A program made the position numbers and the translations under genes. A DNA stretch of 36,344 bases from Actinomycetales bacterium (GTDB taxonomy: Bacteria; Actinomycetota; Actinomycetes; Actinomycetales; Cellulomonadaceae): assembly GCA_012514545.1 (NCBI GenBank), contig JAAZAC010000105.1:1-36344 (forward strand), given 5' to 3'. Positions 16,132-22,417 of the stretch are shown piece after piece; the stretch's first letter is position 1, and every line of letters starts with the position of its first letter. Under the pieces are notes generated by a model. It had not been told where the DNA came from. It was given only the letters and a program-made list of their open reading frames with translations, and made no database searches.

Positions 16132-16887
16132 TCAGAGGCTGCGCAGCACCGCCACGACCCGGCCGAGGACCACGGCGTCGTCGCCCGGGATGGGCTCGTA
16201 GGCCGGGTTCTGCGGCAGCAGCCACACGCGGCCGTCCGCGCGCCGCAGGGTCTTGACCGTCGCCTCGCCCTCGATCATCGCGGCGACGATCTCGCCGTTC
16301 TCCGCGACGGGCTGGCGCCGGACGACGACCCAGTCGCCGTCGCAGATCGCCGCGTCGATCATCGAGTCGCCGCTGACGCGCAGGAGGAACAGCTCGCCCT
16401 CGCCGACGAGCTGGCGGGGGAGCGGGAAGACGTCCTCGACCGCCTGCTCGGCCAGGATCGGCCCGCCCGCCGCGATGCGGCCGACCAGCGGCACGTACGT
16501 GGGCGCGGGCGCGGCGTCGCCGACCGCGAGGTGCTCCTCGCCGAGGGCGAGCGGCGCGGCGCGGCGCGAGTCGTCCGGGTGGCGCACCTCGATGGCCCGC
16601 GGCCGGTTGGGGTCGCGCCGCAGGTAGCCCTTGCGCTCGAGGACCGTGAGCTGGTGCTTGACGGAGGAGGGGCTGGTGAGGCCGACGGCCTCGCCGATCT
16701 CGCGCATGCTCGGGGGGTACCCGCGCTGCTCGACGCTCGCCCGGATGGTCTCGAGCACCATCCGCTGGCGGGGCGTGAGCGCGTCGGCCGAGCGCGCGTC
16801 GTCCAGCTCGTGCACGGACGCGAGCCCCTGCGTGTCGCCCGTCGCCGCGGCGTCGCGCGGGTCCTGGTCCGATGGCGTGCGTGCCAC
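16132..16887 (-). CDS. lexA: SOS repressor LexA
   Basis: LexA represses DNA-damage genes and cleaves itself when bound by RecA filaments. The 251-residue protein carries a disordered ~36-residue N-terminus, then the winged helix (LTPRQRMVLETIRASVE, PPSMREIGEAVGL, SSVKHQL). The cleavage site is Ala140-Gly141 in GRIAAGGP, and the catalytic dyad is Ser175 (SGDSM) and Lys212 (EATVKTL). The GTG start at 16887 has AAGGAGG five bases upstream (16893-16899 on the opposite strand). A near-consensus LexA box covers its predicted -35, so it should autoregulate. Confidence 0.96.
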   Translation of the reverse strand: MARTPSDQDPRDAAATGDTQGLASVHELDDARSADALTPRQRMVLETIRASVEQRGYPPSMREIGEAVGLTSPSSVKHQLTVLERKGYLRRDPNRPRAIEVRHPDDSRRAAPLALGEEHLAVGDAAPAPTYVPLVGRIAAGGPILAEQAVEDVFPLPRQLVGEGELFLLRVSGDSMIDAAICDGDWVVVRRQPVAENGEIVAAMIEGEATVKTLRRADGRVWLLPQNPAYEPIPGDDAVVLGRVVAVLRSL

Positions 16888-16938
16888 TGTCGCCTCCTTC
16901 GCCACGGCCGTGTCGGTGGCCCGTGGTCCGATGTCGCC

Positions 16939-16967
16939 AGCGTAGGGCCGGCGAGCGGCGAGATCAA
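16939..16967 (-). promoter_or_regulatory. Predicted lexA promoter
   Basis: On the minus strand TTGATC (16962-16967), a 17-base spacer and TACGCT (16939-16944) form a plausible promoter. The leader would be about 45 bases. The -35 is overlapped by the LexA box at 16964-16979. Confidence 0.55.
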
Positions 16968-16979
16968 ACATCTGTTCGA
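16964..16979. promoter_or_regulatory. LexA box 1 (SOS operator) for lexA and the LysM gene
   Basis: TCAAACATCTGTTCGA differs from the palindromic consensus TCGAAC-N4-GTTCGA at a single base. It overlaps the -35 of lexA and lies just before the predicted -35 of the divergent LysM gene, so it could repress both. Confidence 0.8.
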
Positions 16980-16986
16980 CGTGTCG

Positions 16987-17019
16987 TGGACAGTGTCGGC
17001 CTCGCGTGATAGATATCGT
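16987..17019 (+). promoter_or_regulatory. Predicted promoter of the LysM gene
   Basis: TGGACA (16987-16992) matches five of six -35 consensus bases and is followed 17 bases later by TAGATA (17010-17015); an overlapping TATCGT (17014-17019) is an alternative -10. The region is AT-rich for this genome. Confidence 0.45.
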
Positions 17020-17030
17020 ACAGGCGTACG

Positions 17031-17061
17031 ACGGACAGGTGTTCGACGGACGCGTGTTCGA
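17031..17061. promoter_or_regulatory. Two LexA-box-like 15-bp tandem repeats in the LysM leader
   Basis: ACGGACAGGTGTTCGA (17031-17046) and ACGGACGCGTGTTCGA (17046-17061) each keep the GTTCGA half perfectly and match four of six bases in the other half. They repeat every 15 bases and sit between the predicted LysM promoter and its ribosome site. They are probably secondary LexA sites, weaker than box 1. Confidence 0.5.
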
Positions 17062-17083
17062 CGAAGAGGCTGGGAGGCACACG

Positions 17084-17440
17084 ATGAGCGCGATCACGGT
17101 GGACGTCGCGGGCAGCACGTTCCGTCCGGCGCGGGACGCGCGCCGAACCCAGCTGCGCCTGACGGCGCGCGGCCGGGCGGTCGTCTGGGTGCTCGCCGGC
17201 CTGCTCGGTCTCGCCGGCCTGCTCGGCGCGCAGGCGGCCAGCGCGGGGACGCCGCCGCCCGCGCAGCCGGTGGAGACGTACGTCGTGGCCCCGGGCGAGA
17301 CGCTCTGGGGCATCGCCGTCGGGCTGGCGGAGCCGGGCGAGGACGTGCGCGACGTCGTCGCCGAGCTCGTCGAGCTCAACGGCCTGCCGGGCGTGGCCCT
17401 GCGGGCCGGGCAGCAGATCCTGCTCCCCGCGGGTCGCTGA
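17084..17440 (+). CDS. Membrane-anchored LysM protein, candidate SOS-induced division inhibitor (DivS/ChiZ/YneA type)
   Basis: This 118-residue protein has a basic N-terminus, one membrane segment at about 32-53, a short Pro/Ala linker and one LysM peptidoglycan-binding domain at about 66-114 (YVVAPGETLWGIA to AGQQILLP). The same gene position, divergent from lexA and before nrdR, is held by Rv2719c (ChiZ) in M. tuberculosis and divS in C. glutamicum, and Bacillus yneA is analogous; all are SOS-induced and slow cell division. LexA boxes upstream support the same role here. The start is ATG 17084, with GGGAGG at 17072-17077. No catalytic hydrolase motif is visible. Function is inferred from context and architecture. 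Confidence 0.85.
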   Translation: MSAITVDVAGSTFRPARDARRTQLRLTARGRAVVWVLAGLLGLAGLLGAQAASAGTPPPAQPVETYVVAPGETLWGIAVGLAEPGEDVRDVVAELVELNGLPGVALRAGQQILLPAGR

Positions 17441-17537
17441 CCGGAGGGCGCCGGGGCGCCGATCGGAAGGGCGTCGGCCACGGCGGTGGCGGCCGGGCGG
17501 CGCGCGGAGCGGCCCTGCCGGGTGCCCGCGGCGGTCC

Positions 17538-17566
17538 TTGCAGCGGCGCACGGCGCTGCGTAGCGT
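17538..17566 (+). promoter_or_regulatory. Predicted nrdR promoter
   Basis: TTGCAG (17538-17543), exactly 17 bases, then TAGCGT (17561-17566). The leader of about 57 bases holds AGGAGG at 17620-17625. This is one of the cleanest two-element promoters in the window, and indicates that nrdR is transcribed apart from the LysM gene. Confidence 0.6.
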
Positions 17567-17630
17567 GATCGGGACCCGCCGGCCCCCGGCGGGCGACCCG
17601 CGCGCCGCGCGGCGGCCCCAGGAGGATCGC

Positions 17631-18125
17631 GTGCACTGCCCGTTCTGCCGGCACCCGGACTCGCGCGTCGTCGACTCGCGCACGTCCGACGACGGCGCCT
17701 CCATCCGCCGGCGCCGGCAGTGCCCCGAGTGCCACCGCCGCTTCACGACCGTGGAGACCGCGAGCCTGTCCGTGGTCAAGCGGTCCGGCGTCGTCGAGCC
17801 GTTCAGCCGGGAGAAGATCGTCGCCGGCGTGCGCAAGGCGTGCCAGGGCCGCCCGGTGAGCGAGGACGACCTCGCGCTGCTGGCGCACCGCGTCGAGGAG
17901 ACCCTGCGCAGCACCGGCAGCGCCGAGCTCGACGCCCACGAGATCGGCCTCGCGATCCTCGGGCCGCTCCGCGAGCTCGACGAGGTCGCCTACCTGCGGT
18001 TCGCGAGCGTGTACCAGGCGTTCGAGTCGCTCGAGGACTTCGAGGCCGCGATCCGCGCGCTGCGGGCGGCCCGCGAGGAGGAGGGCGAGGGCGAGCTCGT
18101 GGAGGCGGACGGCGCGACGCGCTGA
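17631..18125 (+). CDS. nrdR: Transcriptional repressor NrdR
   Basis: NrdR is the nucleotide-sensing repressor of ribonucleotide reductase genes. The 164-residue protein has a zinc ribbon with C3, C6, C31 and C34 (HCPFC and QCPEC), then an ATP-cone domain beginning VVKRSGVVEPFSREKI and continuing through VEETLRSTGSAELDAHEIG. The GTG start has AGGAGG five bases upstream. The acidic C-terminal tail is slightly longer than usual. The lexA-LysM-nrdR order is conserved in actinobacteria and links dNTP supply genes with the damage response by location only; no LexA box is seen at its own promoter. Confidence 0.95.
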   Translation: MHCPFCRHPDSRVVDSRTSDDGASIRRRRQCPECHRRFTTVETASLSVVKRSGVVEPFSREKIVAGVRKACQGRPVSEDDLALLAHRVEETLRSTGSAELDAHEIGLAILGPLRELDEVAYLRFASVYQAFESLEDFEAAIRALRAAREEEGEGELVEADGATR

Positions 18126-18131
18126 CGCGCT

Positions 18132-18156
18132 GCCCCGACCGGGAGTGCGGCGGGGC
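18132..18156. terminator. Possible bidirectional terminator between nrdR and the acyl-CoA ligase gene
   Basis: GCCCCG (18132-18137) and CGGGGC (18151-18156) can pair across a 13-base loop, filling the 31-base convergent gap. There is no T-tract. Weak candidate. Confidence 0.35.
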
Positions 18157-19860
18157 TCAGTCCTTGTCGAGCACCTGCTGCCGCACGACGCGGCGCAGCA
18201 CCTTGCCGATCTGGGAGCGCGGCAGCTCCGGCAGCACGATGAGCTCGCGCGGGTGCGCGTAGCGGGCCAGGCGCTGCTCGCTCCACGCCCGCACGGCCGA
18301 CATCTCGACCTTGGTCACACCCTCGGCCAGCACGATCGCCGCGACGACCTTCTCGCCGATGTCGCCGCCGGGCACGCCGACGACGGCGACGTCGTCGATC
18401 TCGGGCATCTCCCGCAGGAGGTCCTCGACCTGGGACGGGTAGACGTTGTACCCGCCGGTGACGATGACCTCCTTGATGCGGTCGACGAGGCGCACGAAAC
18501 CGCCCTCCTCGACGACCACGACGTCGCCGGTGCGCAGCCAGGTGCGGCCGTCGATCTCGACGAGCACCGCCGCCGTGTCGTCGGGGTGCTGCCAGTAGCC
18601 GTCGAACACCTGGGGGCCGGACACCAGCAGCTCGCCGCGCTCGCCCGGGGGCACCTCGCGCGTCGGGTCCTCGGGGTCGACCACGCGCATCGTCGTGGAC
18701 GGGAACGGCACGCCGAGGTGGCCCGGCCGCCGGTCCGTCGTCATCGGGTTGCCGAGCGCGACCGGCGAGGTCTCCGTGAGGCCGTACCCCTCGACGAGGA
18801 TGCCGCCGGTGACCTCCTCCCACGCGGCCGCGGTCTCGGGCGACAGGCTCATGGCGCCGGAGATGGCGTGGCGGATGCTCGACACGTCGACGCCCCGCTC
18901 GCGCGCGGCGCGCGCCAGCCGCTCGAACATCGGCGGGACGCCGGGGAAGAACGTGATGGGCCGGCGCTGCTGCGCCGCGAGCACCTGGTCCACGTCGAAC
19001 CGCGGGAAGACCACGACCGTCGCGGCGATGCGGATCGCGTACGACAGGCACAGCGTCATGCCGAAGGCGTGGAAGAAGGGGAGGGCGGCGGCCACCGTCT
19101 CGGTGCCCTCGCCGTGCTGCGTCCAGGCGGCGCCCTGCGCGGCGTTCGCGACGAGGTGGCGGTGGCGCAGGATCGCGCCCTTGGGCACGCCCGTCGTCCC
19201 GCCCGTGTACTGCAGGAGCGCGAGGTCGTCGCCGGAGGGCCGCGGGTGGTCCGCGGGCAGCGCGCGGGCGGCCTGGACGATGCGGTGCCAGCGCAGGACC
19301 TTCGCGCCGGAGGGCAGGGGGGCGCGCATCGCGGCGCGGGTGCGCCGCGCCGCGGGCACGGGCAGGTGCAGCGCGCCCCGCTTCACCGCGGGCAGGTCGC
19401 GCGTGAGGTCGACGACGACGACGGTGCGCACCTGCGTGCGCGGCCGGGCCGCGAGGAGGGGCGCGGCGGCGACCTCCCACACGATCGCGGTGGTCGCCCC
19501 GCTGTCGGCGAGCTGGTGGGCGAGCTCGTCGGCGGAGTAGGTCGGGTTGTGCTCGACGACGACGGCGCCGAGCCGCAGGACGGCGTAGAACGCGACGACG
19601 TGCGTGGCGCAGTTGGGCAGGACGAGCGCGACGCGGTCACCGCGGCGCACGCCGATCTCGCGCAGGGCCTGCGCCGCGTGCTGCACGCGCCGCCAGAGCA
19701 TGTCGTACGTGGTCACGGCGCCCATGAAGTCGAGCGCCACGCGCGACGGGTGGTTGTGCGCGGCGCGCTCGAGGGCGTCGGTGAGCGGTTCGTCCGGCAC
19801 GTCGATGTCGGCCGGGACACCAGGGGCGTACGCGGACAGCCAAGGGCGCTCGGTCGTCAC
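18157..19860 (-). CDS. Long-chain fatty acid-CoA ligase (acyl-adenylate-forming)
   Basis: This 567-residue ANL-superfamily enzyme activates a carboxylate, probably a fatty acid, as acyl-AMP and then acyl-CoA. The P-loop is YTGGTTGVPKGA, A5 is GYGLTETSP, A7 is WLRTGD, A8 lies around RLVDRIKEVIVTGGYNVYP, and the A10 lysine is in SQIGKVLRR near the C-terminus. The overall layout is typical of FadD. Exact chain length cannot be read. The GTG start has TACGAT exactly six bases upstream, indicating a leaderless transcript, and operator-like repeats overlap that element. It is monocistronic, convergent with nrdR and divergent from the DUF5302 gene. Confidence 0.9.
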   Translation of the reverse strand: MTTERPWLSAYAPGVPADIDVPDEPLTDALERAAHNHPSRVALDFMGAVTTYDMLWRRVQHAAQALREIGVRRGDRVALVLPNCATHVVAFYAVLRLGAVVVEHNPTYSADELAHQLADSGATTAIVWEVAAAPLLAARPRTQVRTVVVVDLTRDLPAVKRGALHLPVPAARRTRAAMRAPLPSGAKVLRWHRIVQAARALPADHPRPSGDDLALLQYTGGTTGVPKGAILRHRHLVANAAQGAAWTQHGEGTETVAAALPFFHAFGMTLCLSYAIRIAATVVVFPRFDVDQVLAAQQRRPITFFPGVPPMFERLARAARERGVDVSSIRHAISGAMSLSPETAAAWEEVTGGILVEGYGLTETSPVALGNPMTTDRRPGHLGVPFPSTTMRVVDPEDPTREVPPGERGELLVSGPQVFDGYWQHPDDTAAVLVEIDGRTWLRTGDVVVVEEGGFVRLVDRIKEVIVTGGYNVYPSQVEDLLREMPEIDDVAVVGVPGGDIGEKVVAAIVLAEGVTKVEMSAVRAWSEQRLARYAHPRELIVLPELPRSQIGKVLRRVVRQQVLDKD

Positions 19861-19866
19861 CGTCCC

Positions 19867-19872
19867 ATCGTA
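19867..19872 (-). promoter_or_regulatory. Predicted -10 element of the acyl-CoA ligase gene (TACGAT)
   Basis: TACGAT is followed by six bases and GTG 19860, the leaderless spacing seen repeatedly in this window. Confidence 0.55.
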
Positions 19873-19907
19873 AACCTACGGGGCCGTAACCTACCCTCCC
19901 GTACGGG
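19869..19907. promoter_or_regulatory. Operator-like repeats in the acyl-CoA ligase promoter
   Basis: CGTAAACCTACG (19869-19880, CGTA/TACG arms) overlaps the predicted -10. A near copy, CGTAACCTACC, starts 16 bases upstream at 19885. A ten-base perfect palindrome, CCCGTACGGG, lies at 19898-19907. This looks like regulator binding sites, for example for a TetR-type fatty-acid regulator, but the factor is unknown. Confidence 0.45.
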
Positions 19908-20016
19908 CGTCGGACCGCCCGGCGTCGGCGGCCCTGGGGATTGCGCTGGCCGACCCCCGCGGGGCGGCGGCAGACTGGGGACGACGGTCACCGTGGCCGC
20001 GACGGGGAGGGACGAG

Positions 20017-20202
20017 ATGACTGCTGACCGAGACCGCGCGTCGGCGCCGTCGGAGGACGCGAAGGCTCGGTTCCGCGAGGCGCTCGAGCGCAAGCGGCAG
20101 GCGTCCCACCGCTCGGCCGAGGCGCGCGAGGCGACAGGCGTCGTGCAGGGCCCGGAGGTCACGGGCGGCGGCCGGCGCACCTTCCGGCGCAAGACCGGCT
20201 GA
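20017..20202 (+). CDS. DUF5302 family small protein
   Basis: This 61-residue, highly charged and probably soluble protein starts at ATG 20017 with GGGGAGG at 20004-20010. It has the DUF5302 pattern: an SEDAKARFREALERK helix near the start and a basic end reading RRTFRRKTG. The family is actinobacterial and of unknown function. It contains no cysteines or membrane segment. The basic tail suggests binding to nucleic acid or a ribosomal surface, but this is only a guess. The 156-base region before it holds the divergent ligase promoter; a CAGACT at 19971 is a weak -10 candidate. Confidence 0.85.
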   Translation: MTADRDRASAPSEDAKARFREALERKRQASHRSAEAREATGVVQGPEVTGGGRRTFRRKTG

Positions 20203-20211
20203 GGCCGGCCC

Positions 20212-20300
20212 GGGCGGGCCCGACCCGACCCGAGCCGGTCGACCCGAGCCGGTCGACCCGACCCCGTCGACCCGAGCCGGTCGACCCGTCGGGCCCGCCC
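20212..20300. repeat. 13-bp perfect inverted repeat enclosing a tandem array
   Basis: GGGCGGGCCCGAC (20212-20224) and GTCGGGCCCGCCC (20288-20300) are perfect complements 63 bases apart. They enclose the 14-bp tandem repeat. The whole element fills the convergent gap between the DUF5302 gene and serA and could form a large hairpin in either transcript, acting as a bidirectional terminator. Confidence 0.65.
20231..20286. repeat. Tandem array of four 14-bp units
   Basis: The unit CGAGCCGGTCGACC occurs at 20231, 20245 and 20273; the copy at 20259 has three changes (CGACCCCGTCGACC). Each perfect unit contains the palindrome GGTCGACC. It is nearly the same unit as that in the ldh/lexA junction. 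Confidence 0.85.
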
Positions 20301-20308
20301 CGGCCGGG

Positions 20309-21508
20309 TCAGGAGAGCACGCGCAGCCGGATGGTCTGCGGCATCGCCTCGAGGTGGGCGCGGACGGCCGGCTCGAGGCCGGACCCGATGTCCGTGACGA
20401 CGTAGCCCAGCTCGCCGCGCGTCGAGAGCAGCTGGCCCTCGATGTTGACGCCGTGCTCGGCGAGCGCCTGGTTGATGCCCGCCAGCACGCCGGGGGTGTT
20501 CTCGTGCAGGTGGGCGAGGCGGTGCGCGCCGGTGCGCGCGTCGAGCGCGAGGTTCGGCAGGTTGACGCTGAGCGTCGTGGAGCCGGTGCGCAGGTAGTCG
20601 CGCAGCTTGTTCGACACGAACTGGCCGATCGCCTCCTGCGCCTCGAGCGTCGAGCCGCCGATGTGCGGGGTGAGGATGACGTTCGGCAGGCCGCGCAGCT
20701 CGGAGTCGAACGGGTCGCCGCGGCGCTTCGGCTCGTCGGGGAAGACGTCGACGGCCGCGCCGGCGATGTGGCCGGAGACGATCGCGTCGCGCAGCGCCCG
20801 GTAGTCCACGACGAACCCGCGGGACAGGTTGAGGAAGAGCGCCCGCCGCTTCATCTTCGCGAACTGCTCGGCGCCGAACAGCCCGGCGTTCCCCGGGCGG
20901 CCGTCGACGTGCAGCGTCACCGTGTCGGCGACGGCGAGCAGCTCGTCGAGCGAGGCCATGCGGCGCGCGTTGCCGAGCGCGAGCTTCTCGGCGGTGTCGT
21001 AGAAGACGACGGACATGCCCAGGTTCTCGGCCAGCACGGACAGCTGCGTGCCGATGTTGCCGTAGCCGACGATGCCGAGCACCCGGCCCCGGATCTCGTG
21101 CGCGCCCTCGGCGGTCTTGTCCCAGACGCCGGCGTGCAGCGCGCGGTCGCGCTCGGTGAGGCGGCGCGCCAGCGCGATGATCTCGGCGATGGCGAGCTCG
21201 ACCACGGAGCGCGTGTTGGAGAACGGCGCGTTGAACACGGCGATGCCGCGCCGGGACGCCGCCCGCAGGTCGATCTGGTTGGTGCCGATGCAGTAGGCGC
21301 CGATGGCGAGCAGGTCCGGGGCGGCGTCGAGCACGCGCTCGGTCACCTGGGTCTTGGACCGGATGCCGAGCAGGTGCACGCCCTGGAGCGCCTCGACGAG
21401 CTCGTCCTCGTCGAGCGCGCCGGACCGCGCGGTGACCTCGGCGCCCTCGGACTCGAGGATCGTCGTCGCGAGCGGGTGGAGGTTCTCGAGGAGGAGAGCG
21501 CGCAGCAC
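20309..21508 (-). CDS. serA: D-3-phosphoglycerate dehydrogenase, short E. coli type
   Basis: SerA catalyses the first step of serine synthesis, oxidising 3-phosphoglycerate to phosphohydroxypyruvate. At 399 residues it follows the E. coli-type layout: GAYCIGTNQIDL, FNAPFSNTRSVVELA, the NAD motif GIVGYGNIGTQL, catalytic Arg in NLSRGFVVD, catalytic Glu in VDVFPDEP and His in LTPHIGGST. A C-terminal ACT domain (NTPGVLAGINQALAEHGVNI) suggests serine feedback. It lacks the extra ~130-residue domain of the long mycobacterial-type SerA. The GTG start has CACGAT six bases upstream. Confidence 0.94.
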   Translation of the reverse strand: MLRALLLENLHPLATTILESEGAEVTARSGALDEDELVEALQGVHLLGIRSKTQVTERVLDAAPDLLAIGAYCIGTNQIDLRAASRRGIAVFNAPFSNTRSVVELAIAEIIALARRLTERDRALHAGVWDKTAEGAHEIRGRVLGIVGYGNIGTQLSVLAENLGMSVVFYDTAEKLALGNARRMASLDELLAVADTVTLHVDGRPGNAGLFGAEQFAKMKRRALFLNLSRGFVVDYRALRDAIVSGHIAGAAVDVFPDEPKRRGDPFDSELRGLPNVILTPHIGGSTLEAQEAIGQFVSNKLRDYLRTGSTTLSVNLPNLALDARTGAHRLAHLHENTPGVLAGINQALAEHGVNIEGQLLSTRGELGYVVTDIGSGLEPAVRAHLEAMPQTIRLRVLS

Positions 21509-21514
21509 AGGCCT

Positions 21515-21520
21515 ATCGTG
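21515..21520 (-). promoter_or_regulatory. Predicted -10 element of serA (CACGAT)
   Basis: CACGAT lies exactly six bases before GTG 21508. TGACGC at 21538-21543 (minus strand), 17 bases further upstream, is a possible -35. Leaderless transcript predicted. Confidence 0.45.
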
Positions 21521-21604
21521 GCCCCGCAGCGCCCTCGGCGTCAGGCGCGACCGCCTGGCGGACCGCCCGCCGAGGCGTGAACGGCGGCCCGCGGCGCGCG
21601 GCGG

Positions 21605-21610
21605 CACACT
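21605..21610 (+). promoter_or_regulatory. Predicted -10 element of the matrixin-like protease gene (CACACT)
   Basis: CACACT is followed by six bases and ATG 21617, mirroring the divergent serA arrangement. No ribosome site is present, so the transcript is probably leaderless. Confidence 0.4.
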
Positions 21611-21616
21611 GGGCGG

Positions 21617-22417
21617 ATGGATCACCCCCGACGACGGGTGGGGCTCGGCACGGGCCTCGGCCTCGTCGTGGCGGCGGCTGCCCTCGCCCTCGGCGTCGGG
21701 GGCGACCCGAGCGGGTGGTTCCGGCCCCGCGCGTACGTCGAGGTGGAGGGGCGGCCGGTCGCCGTGCCCGAGCCCGCGCCGGCGGACGGCCGCCTCCTGC
21801 CGCCGGTCCCCGTGACGACGAGCGGCGCGCACGCCTTCCTGCACACCGCCCCGGACGGCTCGCCCGTCGGCTACGACCCCTGCCGGCCGGTCCGCTACGT
21901 CGTCAACCCGGCGGGCATGCCCGACGGCGGGGACGCGCTCGTCGCGGAGGCGGCCGCGGTCGTGTCGGCGGCGAGCGGGCTGGTCGTGGAGTACGTGGGC
22001 ACGACCGACGAGGCGCCGGCGGTCGAGCGGCCCCTCATCCAGCCCGAGCGGTACGGGCACGCCTGGGCCCCGGTGCTCGTCGCGTGGTCCGACGAGGAGC
22101 ACCTGCCCGAGCTCGCGGGCGAGGTCGCCGGGGTGGGCGGCTCGGCCGCGGTGCCGGGCGCGGACGGGCGGGGCCGCTGGCTCGCCGCCGGGCGGGTCGT
22201 CCTCGACGCGGCCGACATCGGCGCGATGCTCGACCGCCCGGACGGCGCCGCCCACGCGCGCGCGATCGCCGTGCACGAGCTCGCGCACGTGCTGGGCCTC
22301 GACCACGTGGACGACCAGGCCGAGCTCATGTACCCGGTCAGCGCCGCGCGCCAGGACCTGGGGCCGGGGGACCGGCAGGGCCTGGCGCTCGTCGGTCAGG
22401 TGGCCTGCGAGGACTGA
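21617..22417 (+). CDS. Membrane-anchored or secreted matrixin-like zinc metalloprotease
   Basis: This 266-residue protein has a short basic N-terminus and a hydrophobic segment at about 9-28 that can act as signal peptide or anchor. A Pro/Val-rich linker follows, then a domain with GYDPCRPVRYVVNP and the zinc motif HELAHVLGLDH at 220-230 (His220, His224, His230, catalytic Glu221). A Met-turn-like LMYP follows, as in M10 matrixins and other metzincins. Substrate is unknown. It probably acts outside the membrane. Its end overlaps the convergent helicase gene by 22 bases. Confidence 0.85.
   Translation: MDHPRRRVGLGTGLGLVVAAAALALGVGGDPSGWFRPRAYVEVEGRPVAVPEPAPADGRLLPPVPVTTSGAHAFLHTAPDGSPVGYDPCRPVRYVVNPAGMPDGGDALVAEAAAVVSAASGLVVEYVGTTDEAPAVERPLIQPERYGHAWAPVLVAWSDEEHLPELAGEVAGVGGSAAVPGADGRGRWLAAGRVVLDAADIGAMLDRPDGAAHARAIAVHELAHVLGLDHVDDQAELMYPVSAARQDLGPGDRQGLALVGQVACED

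Noticed and set aside
16888..17481. Extended N-terminus for lexA
   Set aside because: It would cover the SOS boxes, the lexA promoter and part of the divergent LysM gene. AAGGAGG clearly marks GTG 16887.
20231..20286. CRISPR array
   Set aside because: Units are 14 bases and directly abutting, with no unique spacers and no cas genes.
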